Of a stretch of 64,000 nt of DNA, positions 39,978-50,696 are shown piece by piece (position 1 is the first letter of the stretch; every line of letters begins with the position of its first letter). The position numbers were made by a program, and so were the translations under genes. Source of the DNA: Sporosarcina sp. FSL W8-0480 (GTDB lineage: Bacteria > Bacillota > Bacilli > Bacillales_A > Planococcaceae); the NCBI RefSeq assembly GCF_037963765.1, contig NZ_CP150166.1, positions 1,028,001 to 1,092,000 on the forward strand, in the 5' to 3' direction. The notes under the pieces were generated by a model. The model was given only the letters and a program-made list of their open reading frames with translations. It made no database searches and was not told the origin of the DNA.

Positions 39978-42192
39978 ACCTACAGCTCAGCAAATCAAAG
40001 ATGAAAAATTGTACCGCCAAATGGGAATGACCGATGAGGAGTTCGAACGTGCAGTTGAAATGATCGGACGTCTTCCGAATTATACGGAAACAGGATTGTT
40101 CTCCGCTATGTGGTCTGAACATTGTTCTTACAAAAGCTCGAAGCCGGTATTGCGCAAATTCCCGACAGAAGGGGCACGTGTTTTGCAAGGTCCTGGGGAA
40201 GGGGCAGGAATCGTTGATATAGGGGACAATCAAGCGGCAGTATTCAAAATGGAATCACATAACTCCCCTTCGGCAATCGAGCCATTCATTGGTGCAGCTA
40301 CTGGTGCAGGTGGTATCATTCGTGACGTATTCTCAATGGGTGCCCGTCCGGTAGCGCTCGTCAACTCGATGCGTTTCGGTGATTTAACGGATGCACGTGA
40401 TCGTTATTTATTCGAACAGGCAGTTGCAGGGATTGCAAGTTACGGGAATACAATCGGGATTCCTACAGTGGCTGGGGAAGTCCAGTTCGATAATTGCTAT
40501 TCGAAGCGTCCACTTGTTAACGCGATGGCTGTTGGTTTATTGAACCATGAGGATATTCAAAAAGGGCTTGCTTCCGGTGTCGGCAATACAGTTTTGTACG
40601 TCGGTGCGAAAACGGGCCGTGATGGGATTCACGGGGCAACGATGTCCTCATCCGAAGTTGCTGTCGATAAGGAAGCGGAACTTCCAGTTATGCAAGCAGG
40701 AGATCCGTATCTTGAAAAATTGCTTATGGAAGCATGTCTTGAACTTGTGAAGTCAGATGCGTTAATCGGAATTCAGGATATGGGAGCAGCGGGACTTACT
40801 TCTTCTTCTGCCGAGATGGCTTCAAAAGCTGGGTACGGGGTGGAACTGAATTTGGATCTTGTTCCGCAGCGTGAGGAAGGGATGACAGCATACGAGATGA
40901 TGCTTTCTGAGTCCCAGGAGCGCATGCTTGTCGTAGTGAAGCAAGGGCGCGAAGAAGAAATCATTGAACTGTGCAAGAAATACGGTCTTGAAGCGGTTGC
41001 TATCGGAAAAGTGACGGACGATAAAATGCTTCGCCTCACTCATAAAGGTGAGGTAGTTGCAGAGATTTTAGCGGATATCCTTGCCGAAGATGCACCGGTT
41101 TATCATAAAGCATCTGAAGAACCTGCTTATTTCCGTGAATTCCAGCAAATCGAGAACACTGAGCCGGCGGTTGAAGATTTAAAAGAGACATTGACGTCTC
41201 TATTGAAACGCCCGACGATTGCATCGAAGGAATGGGTTTATAATCAATTCGATTCCCAAGCTCGTTCAAATACAGTCGTTGCACCTGGTTCTTCTGCTGG
41301 TGTCATCCGTGTGCAAGGAACGAATAAAGGACTTGCGATGACAGCAGATTGTAACTCTCGCTATATCTATCTGGACCCGGAAACAGGAGGCAAGATTGCG
41401 GTTGCTGAAGCATCGCGGAATCTAATTTGTTCTGGAGCGGAGCCAATCGCGGCAACAGATTGCTTGAATTTCGGTAGCCCAGATAAGCCGGAAGTGTTCT
41501 GGCAGATCGAGAAATCGGCTGACGGCATCGCTGAAGCTTGCCGCACACTAAATGCACCGATTATCGGGGGCAATGTGTCTATGTCGAATGAAGTGAATGG
41601 TGTGCCGGTTTACCCGACGCCGACAATGGGTTTGGTTGGGATCGTCCATGATTTGAACCAAGTGACGACGACTGAATTCAAGCAAGCGGGCGACGCTATT
41701 TATTTGATCGGCGAAACAGCAACAGAGTTCGGAGGCAGCGAACTTCAACAAATGGTTGAAGGCAGGATTTTCGGTAAGGTCCCTACTATTAATCTTGAAG
41801 TGGAAGCATCCCGCCAGCAAGCATTGCTAAAAGCGATTCAAAGCAAGCTTGTACAATCGGCGACAGACTTATCAGAAGGTGGCTTTGCAGTGGCGCTTTG
41901 TGAGAAGGCGTTTGATGCTGAAGGACTTGGTGCTGAAGTTTCTATTTCAGGCTCAGCTGTAACGGCCCTATTTAGTGAGACACAATCCCGCTTCCTTGTA
42001 ACGGTAAAAGAGGAGCTTACGACTGCTTTTGAAGCGATTGTACAGGATGCAGTGAAGATCGGGACAGTAACAGCAGGAGATACCATCGTCATAAAAGGTG
42101 ATAACGACGAAGTATTAATCGATGGGTCGGTGGATGAATTCCGTTCTGCTTGGAGAGGGGCAATTCCATGCTTGCTGAACTCAGAGGCCTAA
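39961..42192 (+). CDS. purL: Phosphoribosylformylglycinamidine synthase subunit PurL
   Basis: 743 residues from ATG 39961 (GGAG 8 nt upstream). Small-type PurL with two AIRS-like halves: [61 protein letters not shown] and [13 protein letters not shown]. It aminates FGAR to FGAM with ATP and ammonia. The normally strict ESHNHPS motif reads ESHNSPS (Ser102, TCC 40264-40266), and later motifs show FGSP for FGNP and [10 protein letters not shown] for GGNVSLYNES. It is complete and in frame, overlapping both neighbours, but more divergent at conserved sites than its length suggests. Confidence 0.94.
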   Translation: MSAMHEPTAQQIKDEKLYRQMGMTDEEFERAVEMIGRLPNYTETGLFSAMWSEHCSYKSSKPVLRKFPTEGARVLQGPGEGAGIVDIGDNQAAVFKMESHNSPSAIEPFIGAATGAGGIIRDVFSMGARPVALVNSMRFGDLTDARDRYLFEQAVAGIASYGNTIGIPTVAGEVQFDNCYSKRPLVNAMAVGLLNHEDIQKGLASGVGNTVLYVGAKTGRDGIHGATMSSSEVAVDKEAELPVMQAGDPYLEKLLMEACLELVKSDALIGIQDMGAAGLTSSSAEMASKAGYGVELNLDLVPQREEGMTAYEMMLSESQERMLVVVKQGREEEIIELCKKYGLEAVAIGKVTDDKMLRLTHKGEVVAEILADILAEDAPVYHKASEEPAYFREFQQIENTEPAVEDLKETLTSLLKRPTIASKEWVYNQFDSQARSNTVVAPGSSAGVIRVQGTNKGLAMTADCNSRYIYLDPETGGKIAVAEASRNLICSGAEPIAATDCLNFGSPDKPEVFWQIEKSADGIAEACRTLNAPIIGGNVSMSNEVNGVPVYPTPTMGLVGIVHDLNQVTTTEFKQAGDAIYLIGETATEFGGSELQQMVEGRIFGKVPTINLEVEASRQQALLKAIQSKLVQSATDLSEGGFAVALCEKAFDAEGLGAEVSISGSAVTALFSETQSRFLVTVKEELTTAFEAIVQDAVKIGTVTAGDTIVIKGDNDEVLIDGSVDEFRSAWRGAIPCLLNSEA

Positions 42193-43595
42193 ACGAGGAA
42201 TGTGGCGTATTCGGCATTTGGGGCCATGAAGAAGCATCGCAACTCACGTATTATGGCTTGCATGCATTGCAGCATCGCGGTCAGGAAGGCGCCGGGATTG
42301 CGACGAAGAATGGTAAAGGGTTGCTAGTAAAAAAAGGCGAAGGCCTTGTCAATGAAGTATTCTCTGGTGATGCTCTTAAAGGGTTGACAGGTCATAGCGC
42401 AATCGGGCAAGTCAGGTACACGACGGAAGAAGGAAGGGGAGCGGAGAACGTACAGCCGCTCGTCTTCCGTTCTACGACTGGAAGCATGGCGATTGCGCAT
42501 AACGGGAACTTGATCAATGCACAGGAATTAAAGGAAAGTCTCGAAAAGCAAGGCAGCATTTTTCAAACGACATCCGATACGGAAGTGTTAGCGCATTTAA
42601 TCAAAAAGAGTGGCAGAGGAGCGTTAACACAACGAGATCGTGTGAAAAAGGCGCTTTCAATGTTAAAAGGTGCCTTCGCATTCGTCTTGTTGACGGAAGA
42701 AGGACTGCTAATTGCACAGGATCCAAATGCTATGCGACCACTATCTCTTGGGAAGTTGGGAGATGCGTGGGTCGTTGCATCAGAGACTTGTGCATTCGAT
42801 TTGATCGGCGCAGAAACAATTAGATCGGTTGAACCTGGCGAATTAATCATTATTAATGACAAAGGCTTGCAATCCGACCGATTTGCCGAAGCTGGAGATC
42901 GTGCGATGTGTTCGATGGAATATGTCTATTTTTCAAGACCCGATTCAGATATTGACGGCATTAATATCCATATGGCACGGAAGCGATGCGGTAAACAACT
43001 TGCAAAAGAAGTGAAGATTGAAGCGGACGTCGTTACGGGCGTTCCCGATTCAAGCATTTCAGCAGCTATCGGATTTTCCGAAGAAAGCGGAATTCCATAT
43101 GAATTAGGATTGATTAAAAATAGATATGTCGGCAGGACGTTTATCCAACCGACACAAGCAATGCGTGAGAGAGGCGTAAAGTTGAAACTTTCGCCAGTCC
43201 ATCAAGTTGTCGCAGGAAAACGAGTCGTCATGGTGGATGATTCGATTGTACGTGGAACGACGTCGAAACGGATTGTCAAAATGTTGAGGGATGCAGGGGC
43301 GACGGAAGTCCATGTCGTCATCGCAGCTCCTCCATTGGTCAGTCCTTGCTTTTATGGAGTAGACATCAGTACGGATTCGGAACTGATTGCAACAAACCGT
43401 TCGGTTGATGAAGTCCGTGATTTGATCGATGCTGATTCACTGACCTTCCTTTCAACGGAAGGAATGTTGAAGGCAATCGGTAGATCTCCAGAAATGAAGA
43501 ACTGCGGACAATGTCTCGCTTGCTTTACGGGCGAATACCCGACGGAGATTTATGCAGACACAGTTTTGCCGCATGAAAAGGAGCTCGCACGGTAA
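42168..43595 (+). CDS. purF: Amidophosphoribosyltransferase
   Basis: 475 residues from ATG 42168 (GGAGAGGGG upstream). Class II (Ntn) amidotransferase: an 11-residue propeptide [11 protein letters not shown] precedes the nucleophile Cys12. [16 protein letters not shown] and TSDTEVL keep the glutamine-site residues. The glutamine-loop segment RYTTEEGRG differs from the usual RYATAGGGG. The PRPP motif is [13 protein letters not shown]. Four cluster-type cysteines are there ([20 protein letters not shown]). It makes phosphoribosylamine, the first pathway step. Array F follows, before purM. Confidence 0.95.
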   Translation: MLAELRGLNEECGVFGIWGHEEASQLTYYGLHALQHRGQEGAGIATKNGKGLLVKKGEGLVNEVFSGDALKGLTGHSAIGQVRYTTEEGRGAENVQPLVFRSTTGSMAIAHNGNLINAQELKESLEKQGSIFQTTSDTEVLAHLIKKSGRGALTQRDRVKKALSMLKGAFAFVLLTEEGLLIAQDPNAMRPLSLGKLGDAWVVASETCAFDLIGAETIRSVEPGELIIINDKGLQSDRFAEAGDRAMCSMEYVYFSRPDSDIDGINIHMARKRCGKQLAKEVKIEADVVTGVPDSSISAAIGFSEESGIPYELGLIKNRYVGRTFIQPTQAMRERGVKLKLSPVHQVVAGKRVVMVDDSIVRGTTSKRIVKMLRDAGATEVHVVIAAPPLVSPCFYGVDISTDSELIATNRSVDEVRDLIDADSLTFLSTEGMLKAIGRSPEMKNCGQCLACFTGEYPTEIYADTVLPHEKELAR

Positions 43596-43606
43596 AAGTA
43601 CCTTAG

Positions 43607-43771
43607 GAGTTCTCGTTTAGCGGGAAAGAGTTCTCATTTCGACGTATGGAGTTCTCGTTAACCCGGAAAGAGTTCTCGTTCCGGTGCTTGGAGTTCTCGT
43701 TAACCCGGAAAGAGTTCTCGTTCCAGCGCTTGAAGTTCTCGTTTAACGGGAAAGAGTTCTCATAAGAACAG
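43607..43771 (+). repeat. Periodic intergenic array F: 8 units of 21 bp, word GAGTTCTCGTT
   Basis: Units start at 43607, 43628, 43649, 43670, 43691, 43712, 43733 and 43754. The word GAGTTCTCGTT is the reverse complement of the array D word. Spacers alternate between AACCCGGAAA and CCGGTGCTTG types (42-bp order). It lies between purF and purM, so it is probably transcribed within the operon. Confidence 0.93.
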
Positions 43772-43820
43772 CGTCAATCATTTACGAAAAAGCACATTCA
43801 TTCTAAAAGGAGGACATTCC

Positions 43821-44876
43821 ATGTCTAAGGCGTATGAAAAGGCGGGAGTCAATATCGAAGCGGGCTACGAATCTGTGGAACGCATGAAATCACATGTCGC
43901 TCGCACTGCACGTAAGGGTGTCGCGGGTGCATTTGGCGGTTTCGGAGGGATGTTCGATCTATCGGAACTTAACTATAAAGAACCAGTGTTAATTTCCGGA
44001 ACAGATGGTGTCGGTACAAAACTGAAATTGGCGTTTCTTGCAGATAAGCATGACACAATCGGCATCGACTGCGTCGCGATGTGTGTGAACGATATTGTCG
44101 CGCAAGGAGCAGAACCGCTATACTTCCTGGATTATATCGCACTTGGCAAGGCAGTTCCTGCAAAAGTAGAGGCAATTGTCAAAGGGATTGCTGATGGATG
44201 CGTTCAATCCGGAGCTGCATTAATTGGCGGGGAGACGGCAGAAATGCCGGGCCTCTACGCTGCTGATGAGTATGACTTGGCAGGGTTTGCGGTAGGTGCA
44301 TGTGAAAAAAGTAAAGTCGTTACTGGCGAAAAAGTGGAAGAAGGGGACGTTCTTGTCGGAATCGCATCAAGCGGCATCCATTCGAATGGTTTTTCCCTCG
44401 TTCGGAAAATCGTCTTGGAAGACCAAGGATACGAGATTGACCAGTATATCGCTGGATTCGAAGAACTTGGCAAAGTGGGGCAGGCATTGCTCGAGCCGAC
44501 AAAGATTTATGCAAAGCCCGTCATGCAAATTCACGAAGAGCTTGACGTTCATTCAATGGGCCATATAACAGGTGGGGGTTTCTATGAAAATCTACCAAGA
44601 ATGTTTGGCGAAGGTTTCGGAGTGGAAATAAATCTTGGTTCTTGGCCAGTTCTTCCAGTGTTTAAAATGTTGAAGGCAAAAGGCGAACTATCTGATAAAG
44701 ATCTGTATAGCGTTTTTAATATGGGCATTGGATTTGTCATCGCTCTTCCAGCAGATCAGGCGAAACGCGCAATCCAGATTGCGGCTGAGCATAATGAAGA
44801 GGCATTTGAAATTGGTCGTGTCGTCAAAGGAGAAGGGGTCAATTTCATCGGCAACCATGATGGGAGCCTAAATTAA
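43821..44876 (+). CDS. purM: Phosphoribosylformylglycinamidine cyclo-ligase
   Basis: 351 residues, AIR synthetase. [43 protein letters not shown] and [13 protein letters not shown] are intact. It closes the imidazole ring of AIR with ATP. AAAGGAGG precedes ATG 43821. The stop overlaps the purN start by 1 nt (TAATG). Normal in all motifs I can judge. Confidence 0.96.
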   Translation: MSKAYEKAGVNIEAGYESVERMKSHVARTARKGVAGAFGGFGGMFDLSELNYKEPVLISGTDGVGTKLKLAFLADKHDTIGIDCVAMCVNDIVAQGAEPLYFLDYIALGKAVPAKVEAIVKGIADGCVQSGAALIGGETAEMPGLYAADEYDLAGFAVGACEKSKVVTGEKVEEGDVLVGIASSGIHSNGFSLVRKIVLEDQGYEIDQYIAGFEELGKVGQALLEPTKIYAKPVMQIHEELDVHSMGHITGGGFYENLPRMFGEGFGVEINLGSWPVLPVFKMLKAKGELSDKDLYSVFNMGIGFVIALPADQAKRAIQIAAEHNEEAFEIGRVVKGEGVNFIGNHDGSLN

Positions 44877-45466
44877 TGAATGGTAAAACAAAGATTGCCG
44901 TTTTCGCATCGGGCAGCGGGAGCAATTTTGAAGCGCTTGAATTTGCATGCCGTGAAGGGGAGCTTGATGCAGAAATCACACTTGTCATGACTGATAAGCC
45001 CGCTTCCTTCGTAGTAGAACGGGCAAGGCAAACGGATATACGGACTGTCGCTTTGGAACCGAAAGCATTCCCTTCAAAGCAGGCATTTGAAGAGGCGTTA
45101 ATCGCCATTTTACAGGATGAGGGTGTTGAATGGATTGTGTTGGCGGGTTATATGAGGCTGATTGGCCCGACATTGCTTGCCGCGTATCCTTCACGCATTG
45201 TGAATATCCATCCTTCCTTGTTGCCGTCCTTCCCGGGCAAGGACGCTATTGGCCAAGCGATTGCTCACGGTGTAAAAGTGACAGGGGTCACTGTCCATCT
45301 TGTGGATGAAGGAATGGATACCGGTCCAATTTTGGCGCAAGCTCCAGTCCAGGTAGTGGATGGTAATCCTGAATTGACCGCTAAAGCAATACATGCGGTT
45401 GAACACGTTCTTTATAAAGAGACGTTACAGTCACTGTTTACCAGTGAAACAAAGAGCAAAGCTTGA
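44876..45466 (+). CDS. purN: Phosphoribosylglycinamide formyltransferase
   Basis: 196 residues. [12 protein letters not shown] for the phosphate site. [12 protein letters not shown] with the catalytic Asn and His, and [10 protein letters not shown] with the catalytic Asp, are intact. It transfers a formyl group from 10-formyl-THF to GAR. It is translationally coupled to purM. Array G starts 10 nt after the stop. Confidence 0.96.
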   Translation: MNGKTKIAVFASGSGSNFEALEFACREGELDAEITLVMTDKPASFVVERARQTDIRTVALEPKAFPSKQAFEEALIAILQDEGVEWIVLAGYMRLIGPTLLAAYPSRIVNIHPSLLPSFPGKDAIGQAIAHGVKVTGVTVHLVDEGMDTGPILAQAPVQVVDGNPELTAKAIHAVEHVLYKETLQSLFTSETKSKA

Positions 45467-45476
45467 ATGTTGAAGA

Positions 45477-45602
45477 AAGGTCCATTCTTCTGCGTTCAAG
45501 GTCCATTAATTGCGGATCAAGGTCCATTCATCTGCGTTTAAGGTCCATTCTTCTGCGTTTAAGGTCCATTCCCGTGCATACAAGGTCCATTACTAAACAA
45601 CG
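45477..45602 (+). repeat. Periodic intergenic array G: 6 units of 21 bp, word AAGGTCCATT
   Basis: Units start at 45477, 45498, 45519, 45540, 45561 and 45582. The 10-nt word AAGGTCCATT is invariant in all six; the 11-nt spacers vary (TCTGCG recurs). It lies between purN and purH, inside the operon. The period of 21 keeps the frame open into purH and can produce a false N-terminal extension rich in RSI repeats. Confidence 0.95.
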
Positions 45603-45636
45603 CAACATCTTATTACAAAATCGGAGGGAACCACTC

Positions 45637-47172
45637 GTGAAAAAACGTGCATTACTCAGTGTTTCAGACAAGAGCGGTATATTGGAATTCGCCAAAGAGC
45701 TCGCGAAACTCGATTATGAAATTCTATCAACAGGCGGAACGATGAAGCATCTGAAAGAAAACGGAGTCGCAGTAATAGCGGTTGACGAAGTGACAGGCTT
45801 CCCTGAAATCATGGAAGGCCGTGTCAAAACACTAAATCCACTGATTCACGGTGGTCTCCTTGCAAAGCAAGACGATCCGCAACATCAGAAACAAATGACT
45901 GAACACGGCATCCAGCCGATCCATATCGTTTGCGTCAATCTCTATCCGTTCAAAGAAACAATCTCTAAACCAAACGTTTCTGTTGAAGACGCTATCGAGA
46001 ACATCGATATCGGCGGTCCGGCAATGCTCCGTGCGTCTGCGAAAAACCATGCATATGTAACCGTAATTGTTGATGCAACTGATTATGCACAAGTACTTGA
46101 AGAGTTAAATGCAGAAGGACAGACGACCCATGAAACACGCCGTCGCCTTGCCGCTAAAGTTTTCCGCCATACAGCAGCATATGATGCACTTATTTCAGGC
46201 TATCTAACTGACCTTTCAGGTGAGGAGTTCCCTGAGCAGATCACATTTACATATGAGTTAAAGCAGCCGCTACGTTACGGGGAAAACCCGCATCAAAAAG
46301 CAGCATTTTATAGTCGTCCGTTGGGTTCCGATTTCTCCATCGCCAACGCTACGCAATTGCATGGCAAGGAACTTTCCTATAATAATATCCAGGATGCGAA
46401 TGCAGCGATCCAAATCGTCAAGGAATTCGAGCAACCTGCCGCTGTTGCAGTGAAGCATATGAATCCTTGTGGTGTCGGAACTGGAGCAACTATTGAGGAA
46501 GCATTCGATAAAGCATACGAAGCTGACCGGACATCCATTTTCGGAGGCATCATCGCTCTAAACCGCGAAGTGGACGCGCAAACGGCAGAACAACTATCAG
46601 GAATTTTCCTTGAAATCATCATCGCTCCTTCATTCACAGAAGACGCGATTGCAATCTTGACAAAAAAGAAGAACATTCGTCTACTGACAATTCCGTTTGA
46701 TCAACATAAAAAAGACAATTGGAATTCCGTGTCTGTAGAAGGTGGCCTATTACTTCAAGAACCAGATACATTCGGCTTCAAGGATGCGGAAATTCAAGTA
46801 GTCACAGATAGAGAGCCGACGGAGGCTGAATGGGAAGCACTGAAGTTAGGTTGGGCAGTTGTGAAGCATGTTAAATCGAATGCAATTGTGGTTACAGATT
46901 CGTCAAGGACACTCGGAGTCGGGGCTGGACAGATGAACCGTGTCGGGGCCGCGAATATCGCCCTCACTCAATCTGGAGAATTGGCGAAAGGTGCTGCGCT
47001 TGCATCCGATGCGTTCTTCCCGATGGATGATACGGTTGAAGCGGCTGCAAAAGCTGGCGTTACCGCAATTATCCAGCCAGGTGGTTCTGTCAAAGATGAA
47101 GATTCCATTAAAAAAGCGAATGAACACGGAATTACAATGGTGTTTACTGGCATTCGTCATTTCAAACATTAA
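45637..47172 (+). CDS. purH: Bifunctional AICAR transformylase / IMP cyclohydrolase
   Basis: 511 residues from GTG 45637 (GGAGGG at 45623-45628). An ATG-type start further upstream would translate repeat array G and is rejected. The cyclohydrolase part has [26 protein letters not shown] (TLHPKIHGG is commoner) and SAKNHAYV. The transformylase part has [19 protein letters not shown] and [11 protein letters not shown], with the catalytic Lys-His in KHMNPCG. It performs the last two steps to IMP. 14 nt before purD. Confidence 0.95.
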   Translation: MKKRALLSVSDKSGILEFAKELAKLDYEILSTGGTMKHLKENGVAVIAVDEVTGFPEIMEGRVKTLNPLIHGGLLAKQDDPQHQKQMTEHGIQPIHIVCVNLYPFKETISKPNVSVEDAIENIDIGGPAMLRASAKNHAYVTVIVDATDYAQVLEELNAEGQTTHETRRRLAAKVFRHTAAYDALISGYLTDLSGEEFPEQITFTYELKQPLRYGENPHQKAAFYSRPLGSDFSIANATQLHGKELSYNNIQDANAAIQIVKEFEQPAAVAVKHMNPCGVGTGATIEEAFDKAYEADRTSIFGGIIALNREVDAQTAEQLSGIFLEIIIAPSFTEDAIAILTKKKNIRLLTIPFDQHKKDNWNSVSVEGGLLLQEPDTFGFKDAEIQVVTDREPTEAEWEALKLGWAVVKHVKSNAIVVTDSSRTLGVGAGQMNRVGAANIALTQSGELAKGAALASDAFFPMDDTVEAAAKAGVTAIIQPGGSVKDEDSIKKANEHGITMVFTGIRHFKH

Positions 47173-47186
47173 GGGGGATATTAAAA

Positions 47187-48440
47187 ATGAAAGTACTTGT
47201 CATTGGCAGTGGGGGCCGTGAGCATGCGATAGCTCGCCAATTCAATAATTCACCGTCCGTGGCTAAAGTGTATGTCGCTCCAGGCAATGACGGCATGAAA
47301 AACGATGCTGAATGTGTAGCCATTTCTGCAGCTGATTTTGAGGCACTTGCATCTTTCGCCGAAGAGCAACAGATTGACCTCACATTTGTTGGACCCGAAC
47401 AACCCTTATCGGAAGGAATCGTTGATTATTTCACTACGAGGGGGTTGAGGATTTTCGGTCCAACAAAGGCGGCAGCTCAAATTGAAGGCAGCAAGTCCTT
47501 TGCAAAGGCGCTCATGAAAAAGTATGAGATCCCAACGGCCGCATATGAAACATTCACCGATGCCGAGGCGGCTAAAGCCTATATTCGAAAGCAAGGTGCA
47601 CCGATTGTCGTGAAAGCGGATGGACTTGCAGCGGGTAAAGGGGTTATTGTCGCGACAACTGAGGAAGAAGCGATTGAAGCTGTTGAAGATATGATTGGCA
47701 ATCAAAAATTCGGAGAGTCCTCTTCGAAAGTTGTCATAGAAGAATTCCTCGATGGAGAAGAATTCTCTTACATGTCATTCGTCCATAATGGCCAAATTTA
47801 CCCAATGCCGATTGCGCAAGACCATAAACGAGCCTTTGATGGTGATGAAGGGCCAAATACTGGTGGAATGGGGGCATATTCTCCAGTTCCGCAAATTCCT
47901 GATCATGTCGTTGAAGAAGCACTTGAAAAAGTCGTCATTCCGACTGTTCGCGCGATGGATGAAGAAGGTACGCCTTTTACAGGAATCCTTTACGCTGGGC
48001 TTATCCTTACGCAGGGTGGTCCAAAAGTTATTGAATTTAATGCACGGTTCGGTGATCCGGAAACGCAAGTCGTCCTTCCGCGAATGGCTTCCGACTTCGG
48101 TGATTTCATGACTGCACTAATGGATGAAAGACAATTCGATTTAAAGTGGCATGACGATGCAATCTTAGGTGTTGTCGTAGCATCTGACGGTTATCCGGGC
48201 GATGTCATAAATGGCGCTGAATTACCGGATTTAAAGAAGCTTGAAGGACTGGAAATCTTCCATGCGGGAACGAAATTACAAGACGGTCACTTCATCGGCA
48301 ACGGCGGTCGTGTTCTCCTTGTAACTTCAAAAGCCGAAACATTAAAAGAAGCACAGTCAAAAGTGTACGAAGGGCTAAATCAGCTTGAATGGAACGGGTT
48401 TTTCTATCGGACGGATATTGGTTGGAGGACATTCAGCTAA
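47187..48440 (+). CDS. purD: Phosphoribosylamine-glycine ligase
   Basis: 417 residues, ATP-grasp. VIGSGGREHAIA, the GPEQPLSEG segment, VVKADGLAAGKGV, GPNTGGMGAYSP and FNARFGDPETQVV are intact. It makes GAR from phosphoribosylamine and glycine. AGGGGG precedes ATG 47187. It is the last gene of the pur operon, closed by a bidirectional terminator. Confidence 0.96.
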   Translation: MKVLVIGSGGREHAIARQFNNSPSVAKVYVAPGNDGMKNDAECVAISAADFEALASFAEEQQIDLTFVGPEQPLSEGIVDYFTTRGLRIFGPTKAAAQIEGSKSFAKALMKKYEIPTAAYETFTDAEAAKAYIRKQGAPIVVKADGLAAGKGVIVATTEEEAIEAVEDMIGNQKFGESSSKVVIEEFLDGEEFSYMSFVHNGQIYPMPIAQDHKRAFDGDEGPNTGGMGAYSPVPQIPDHVVEEALEKVVIPTVRAMDEEGTPFTGILYAGLILTQGGPKVIEFNARFGDPETQVVLPRMASDFGDFMTALMDERQFDLKWHDDAILGVVVASDGYPGDVINGAELPDLKKLEGLEIFHAGTKLQDGHFIGNGGRVLLVTSKAETLKEAQSKVYEGLNQLEWNGFFYRTDIGWRTFS

Positions 48441-48448
48441 TAAAAAAT

Positions 48449-48478
48449 CAGACCACCGCAAACGAGTGGTCTGTTTTT
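48449..48478. terminator. Bidirectional terminator of the pur operon and the gerA operon
   Basis: CAGACCAC/GTGGTCTG stem with a 9-nt loop, followed by TTTTTG on the plus strand and preceded by an A-run that gives TTTTTTA on the minus strand. Confidence 0.92.
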
Positions 48479-48483
48479 GTTTA

Positions 48484-49602
48484 TTATTCAACCGCACCGA
48501 CACCCTTCAATTTAACATCCACCATGACATTAAATTCAATTTCCGGATATATCCGATTCCATTCCTCCATTAATCCATCACGTGACAACCTTGTAGCGCG
48601 ATAACGTAAGCCGAATCCAAATGGATCGACTTTGTTTTCCTGCAGCTTTGTCAGTAATTCCAGCACCTCTTTTTTAATATCCTCAGCCGCTATTTCGTCG
48701 TACTTCTCTAGTTCTTCAATACTCAAACGCTTATTCGACTCACCGATTATACCAACCTTGGTTATCTTCATATCAATCCTTGGTGCGCCTTCATCCAAGA
48801 CGATTTTATATTTCATCTTCACTTCATCAATGTTTAATATGAAAAGCCAACCATTTTCCTTAACTTTGTAACTAAAACCGCTTGCATGGTAAAGTAAGGA
48901 ATTTAAATACTTCGTTTCCATCATTGTCAATCTGACCGGTTCTTCCTTATCTTTTAGGACGACTGACTTATTGATAATGAAGGTGTGATTCTCTTTATCT
49001 ACTTCTACGAGGGGTAAAACTGTGTGGATGCCTTGGCTAAGTACTTCACGTCTGAATCTAAAAAGAAAATTAGTTATTACGTACGGACTGTCGGTGCCGT
49101 TGTAACCGAAGAAGTTATGTAATGAGACGGACGCGGGTGCTTCGGTAATAGGCTCAAAGGAAATAATGTCTTTCGCTGATTCCTCAGCAACACCGACATA
49201 GGAAATCATTTGGATATCTCCTCGCCTTGTGAAATAATCCATAAATGTTTCCAAGTCTTGTGAAAGTAACTTTTCGTTAATAATAATGACTTTGTTATGT
49301 CCGAACTCTAAAACTTTATCGACTTGGGCTCTCATATCATGGATCGCCTCGGCAACCGACTCGGAATCATGTGTAAGATACGCATAAACTGGAGTTTCCT
49401 GTTGTTTGATAGACCCGATTGGTTGAGCAAGCTTTAATGTTACTTGGAACCCGTTTTTCACCTTGTCGGAAGGGTCAATGCCTATACCGACTACCAAGAT
49501 CCTTTTGTCGATATCCTTAAATGCACAACCGGCTTGGAAAAGGAGGCTTAGGGTCAATAGAAGGAAGAAAAATGTTTGACTCATTTTTTTACTTCGGGAC
49601 AT
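48484..49602 (-). CDS. Spore germination lipoprotein, GerAC/Ger(x)C family
   Basis: 372 residues. Signal peptide with lipobox LFQAGC (Cys26). Family segments include VVGIGIDPSD near the N-terminus and EFGHNKVIIINEKL in the middle. It forms the C subunit of a nutrient germinant receptor in the inner spore membrane. AAGGAGGG lies 8 nt before the ATG at complement 49602, inside the end of the B gene (22-nt overlap). Third gene of the operon, ended by the shared terminator. Confidence 0.92.
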   Translation of the reverse strand: MSRSKKMSQTFFFLLLTLSLLFQAGCAFKDIDKRILVVGIGIDPSDKVKNGFQVTLKLAQPIGSIKQQETPVYAYLTHDSESVAEAIHDMRAQVDKVLEFGHNKVIIINEKLLSQDLETFMDYFTRRGDIQMISYVGVAEESAKDIISFEPITEAPASVSLHNFFGYNGTDSPYVITNFLFRFRREVLSQGIHTVLPLVEVDKENHTFIINKSVVLKDKEEPVRLTMMETKYLNSLLYHASGFSYKVKENGWLFILNIDEVKMKYKIVLDEGAPRIDMKITKVGIIGESNKRLSIEELEKYDEIAAEDIKKEVLELLTKLQENKVDPFGFGLRYRATRLSRDGLMEEWNRIYPEIEFNVMVDVKLKGVGAVE

Positions 49603-50696
49603 GATTTAGCCCTCCTTTTTGCATAAAGTAAACATCCAATCAGGATAACTAAAATGGCAGGTAATAGATACATGTCAAAATAATATGCTGACTTGAACAG
49701 CGTCTCTCCTGTAAACATTTTTGTAGCGATCATTGCGATTACCCAGAAAACAAGAGCATAAATAGGAAGTTTCAATTTAAATGATTTCCACTTTAGCCTA
49801 TTAAAGTTAAAGATACTTTCAAACAAATGCATGGATACATGCCAATGTATTATGATGCTCAAGACCGAGATGGCTAGGAAGGCGCCTATGAATATAAAAA
49901 CAACCCGTTCAATGAGCCCGAATTTCATCCTCATCGAATCACTTGTCATAATCCAAGGGTAGGGTACATTTTCAAGTGCTTCAAATCCACTTAGGCCGAT
50001 TGGAAGTAAATAGGTTGTCATGATGATGAAAAAACAGATGAGCGTTAAAAGTGCCATCGCTTTACGAGAAGGCTTTCTCAAATCTGTAAAATAACGATTA
50101 AAAACAATTAAATTTGCAATGCCGATAGTAACATAAAGGGCTGTCGTAAAAGAGCGGTAACTAGGTAAGTGGTTAATATGCATAATGGCTATCCGTACAT
50201 AATCCCAATCAAAATCCTTATCAAGATACCCTTTCAGTTGTACAAACAGAATCAAAGGCACTACTAAAACAACAAGTATTTCAGAAGTAAATAAAATACT
50301 TTTAGTTTGCATGAAGACCCCGTATGTGATTATAGCTGCAAAGGAAAGAACGATTAAGTAAATAGACATTTCAGGCGTCAAAAAACGGATGATGATAAAA
50401 ACATACGTGATAAGGGTGATAAGTCCGGCTCCATACCAAGATATAGAAAGGAAAAGAATAATTGGTGTTGAAATCCATTTCGGCATGCAACTATTGAGAA
50501 TTTCGGGAAGAGTCATACCCGGGAAATGGCTGAACAAGGAAATAAGAAAATACGTAAAGATCATACCGACGGCAATCGCAAGAAACAACGAATTCAATAC
50601 TCCCTGTGTATTATCTAAAATGAATGTTCTTGGAGTTGTAGATACCATATTGGTCAGGAGATTGATAAGTATCAAGTAAAATAAGAAACGGCTCAT
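49581..50696 (-). CDS. Spore germination permease, GerAB family
   Basis: 371 residues with about ten membrane segments, APC-superfamily-like. Features such as LYLIVLSFAAIITYGVF and YPWIMTSDSMRMKFGLIERV are in the right places for the B subunit, which carries the nutrient-binding site. It overlaps the A gene by 4 nt and the C gene by 22 nt, so the three are translated together. The germinant cannot be predicted. Confidence 0.92.
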   Translation of the reverse strand: MSRFLFYLILINLLTNMVSTTPRTFILDNTQGVLNSLFLAIAVGMIFTYFLISLFSHFPGMTLPEILNSCMPKWISTPIILFLSISWYGAGLITLITYVFIIIRFLTPEMSIYLIVLSFAAIITYGVFMQTKSILFTSEILVVLVVPLILFVQLKGYLDKDFDWDYVRIAIMHINHLPSYRSFTTALYVTIGIANLIVFNRYFTDLRKPSRKAMALLTLICFFIIMTTYLLPIGLSGFEALENVPYPWIMTSDSMRMKFGLIERVVFIFIGAFLAISVLSIIIHWHVSMHLFESIFNFNRLKWKSFKLKLPIYALVFWVIAMIATKMFTGETLFKSAYYFDMYLLPAILVILIGCLLYAKRRAKSCPEVKK

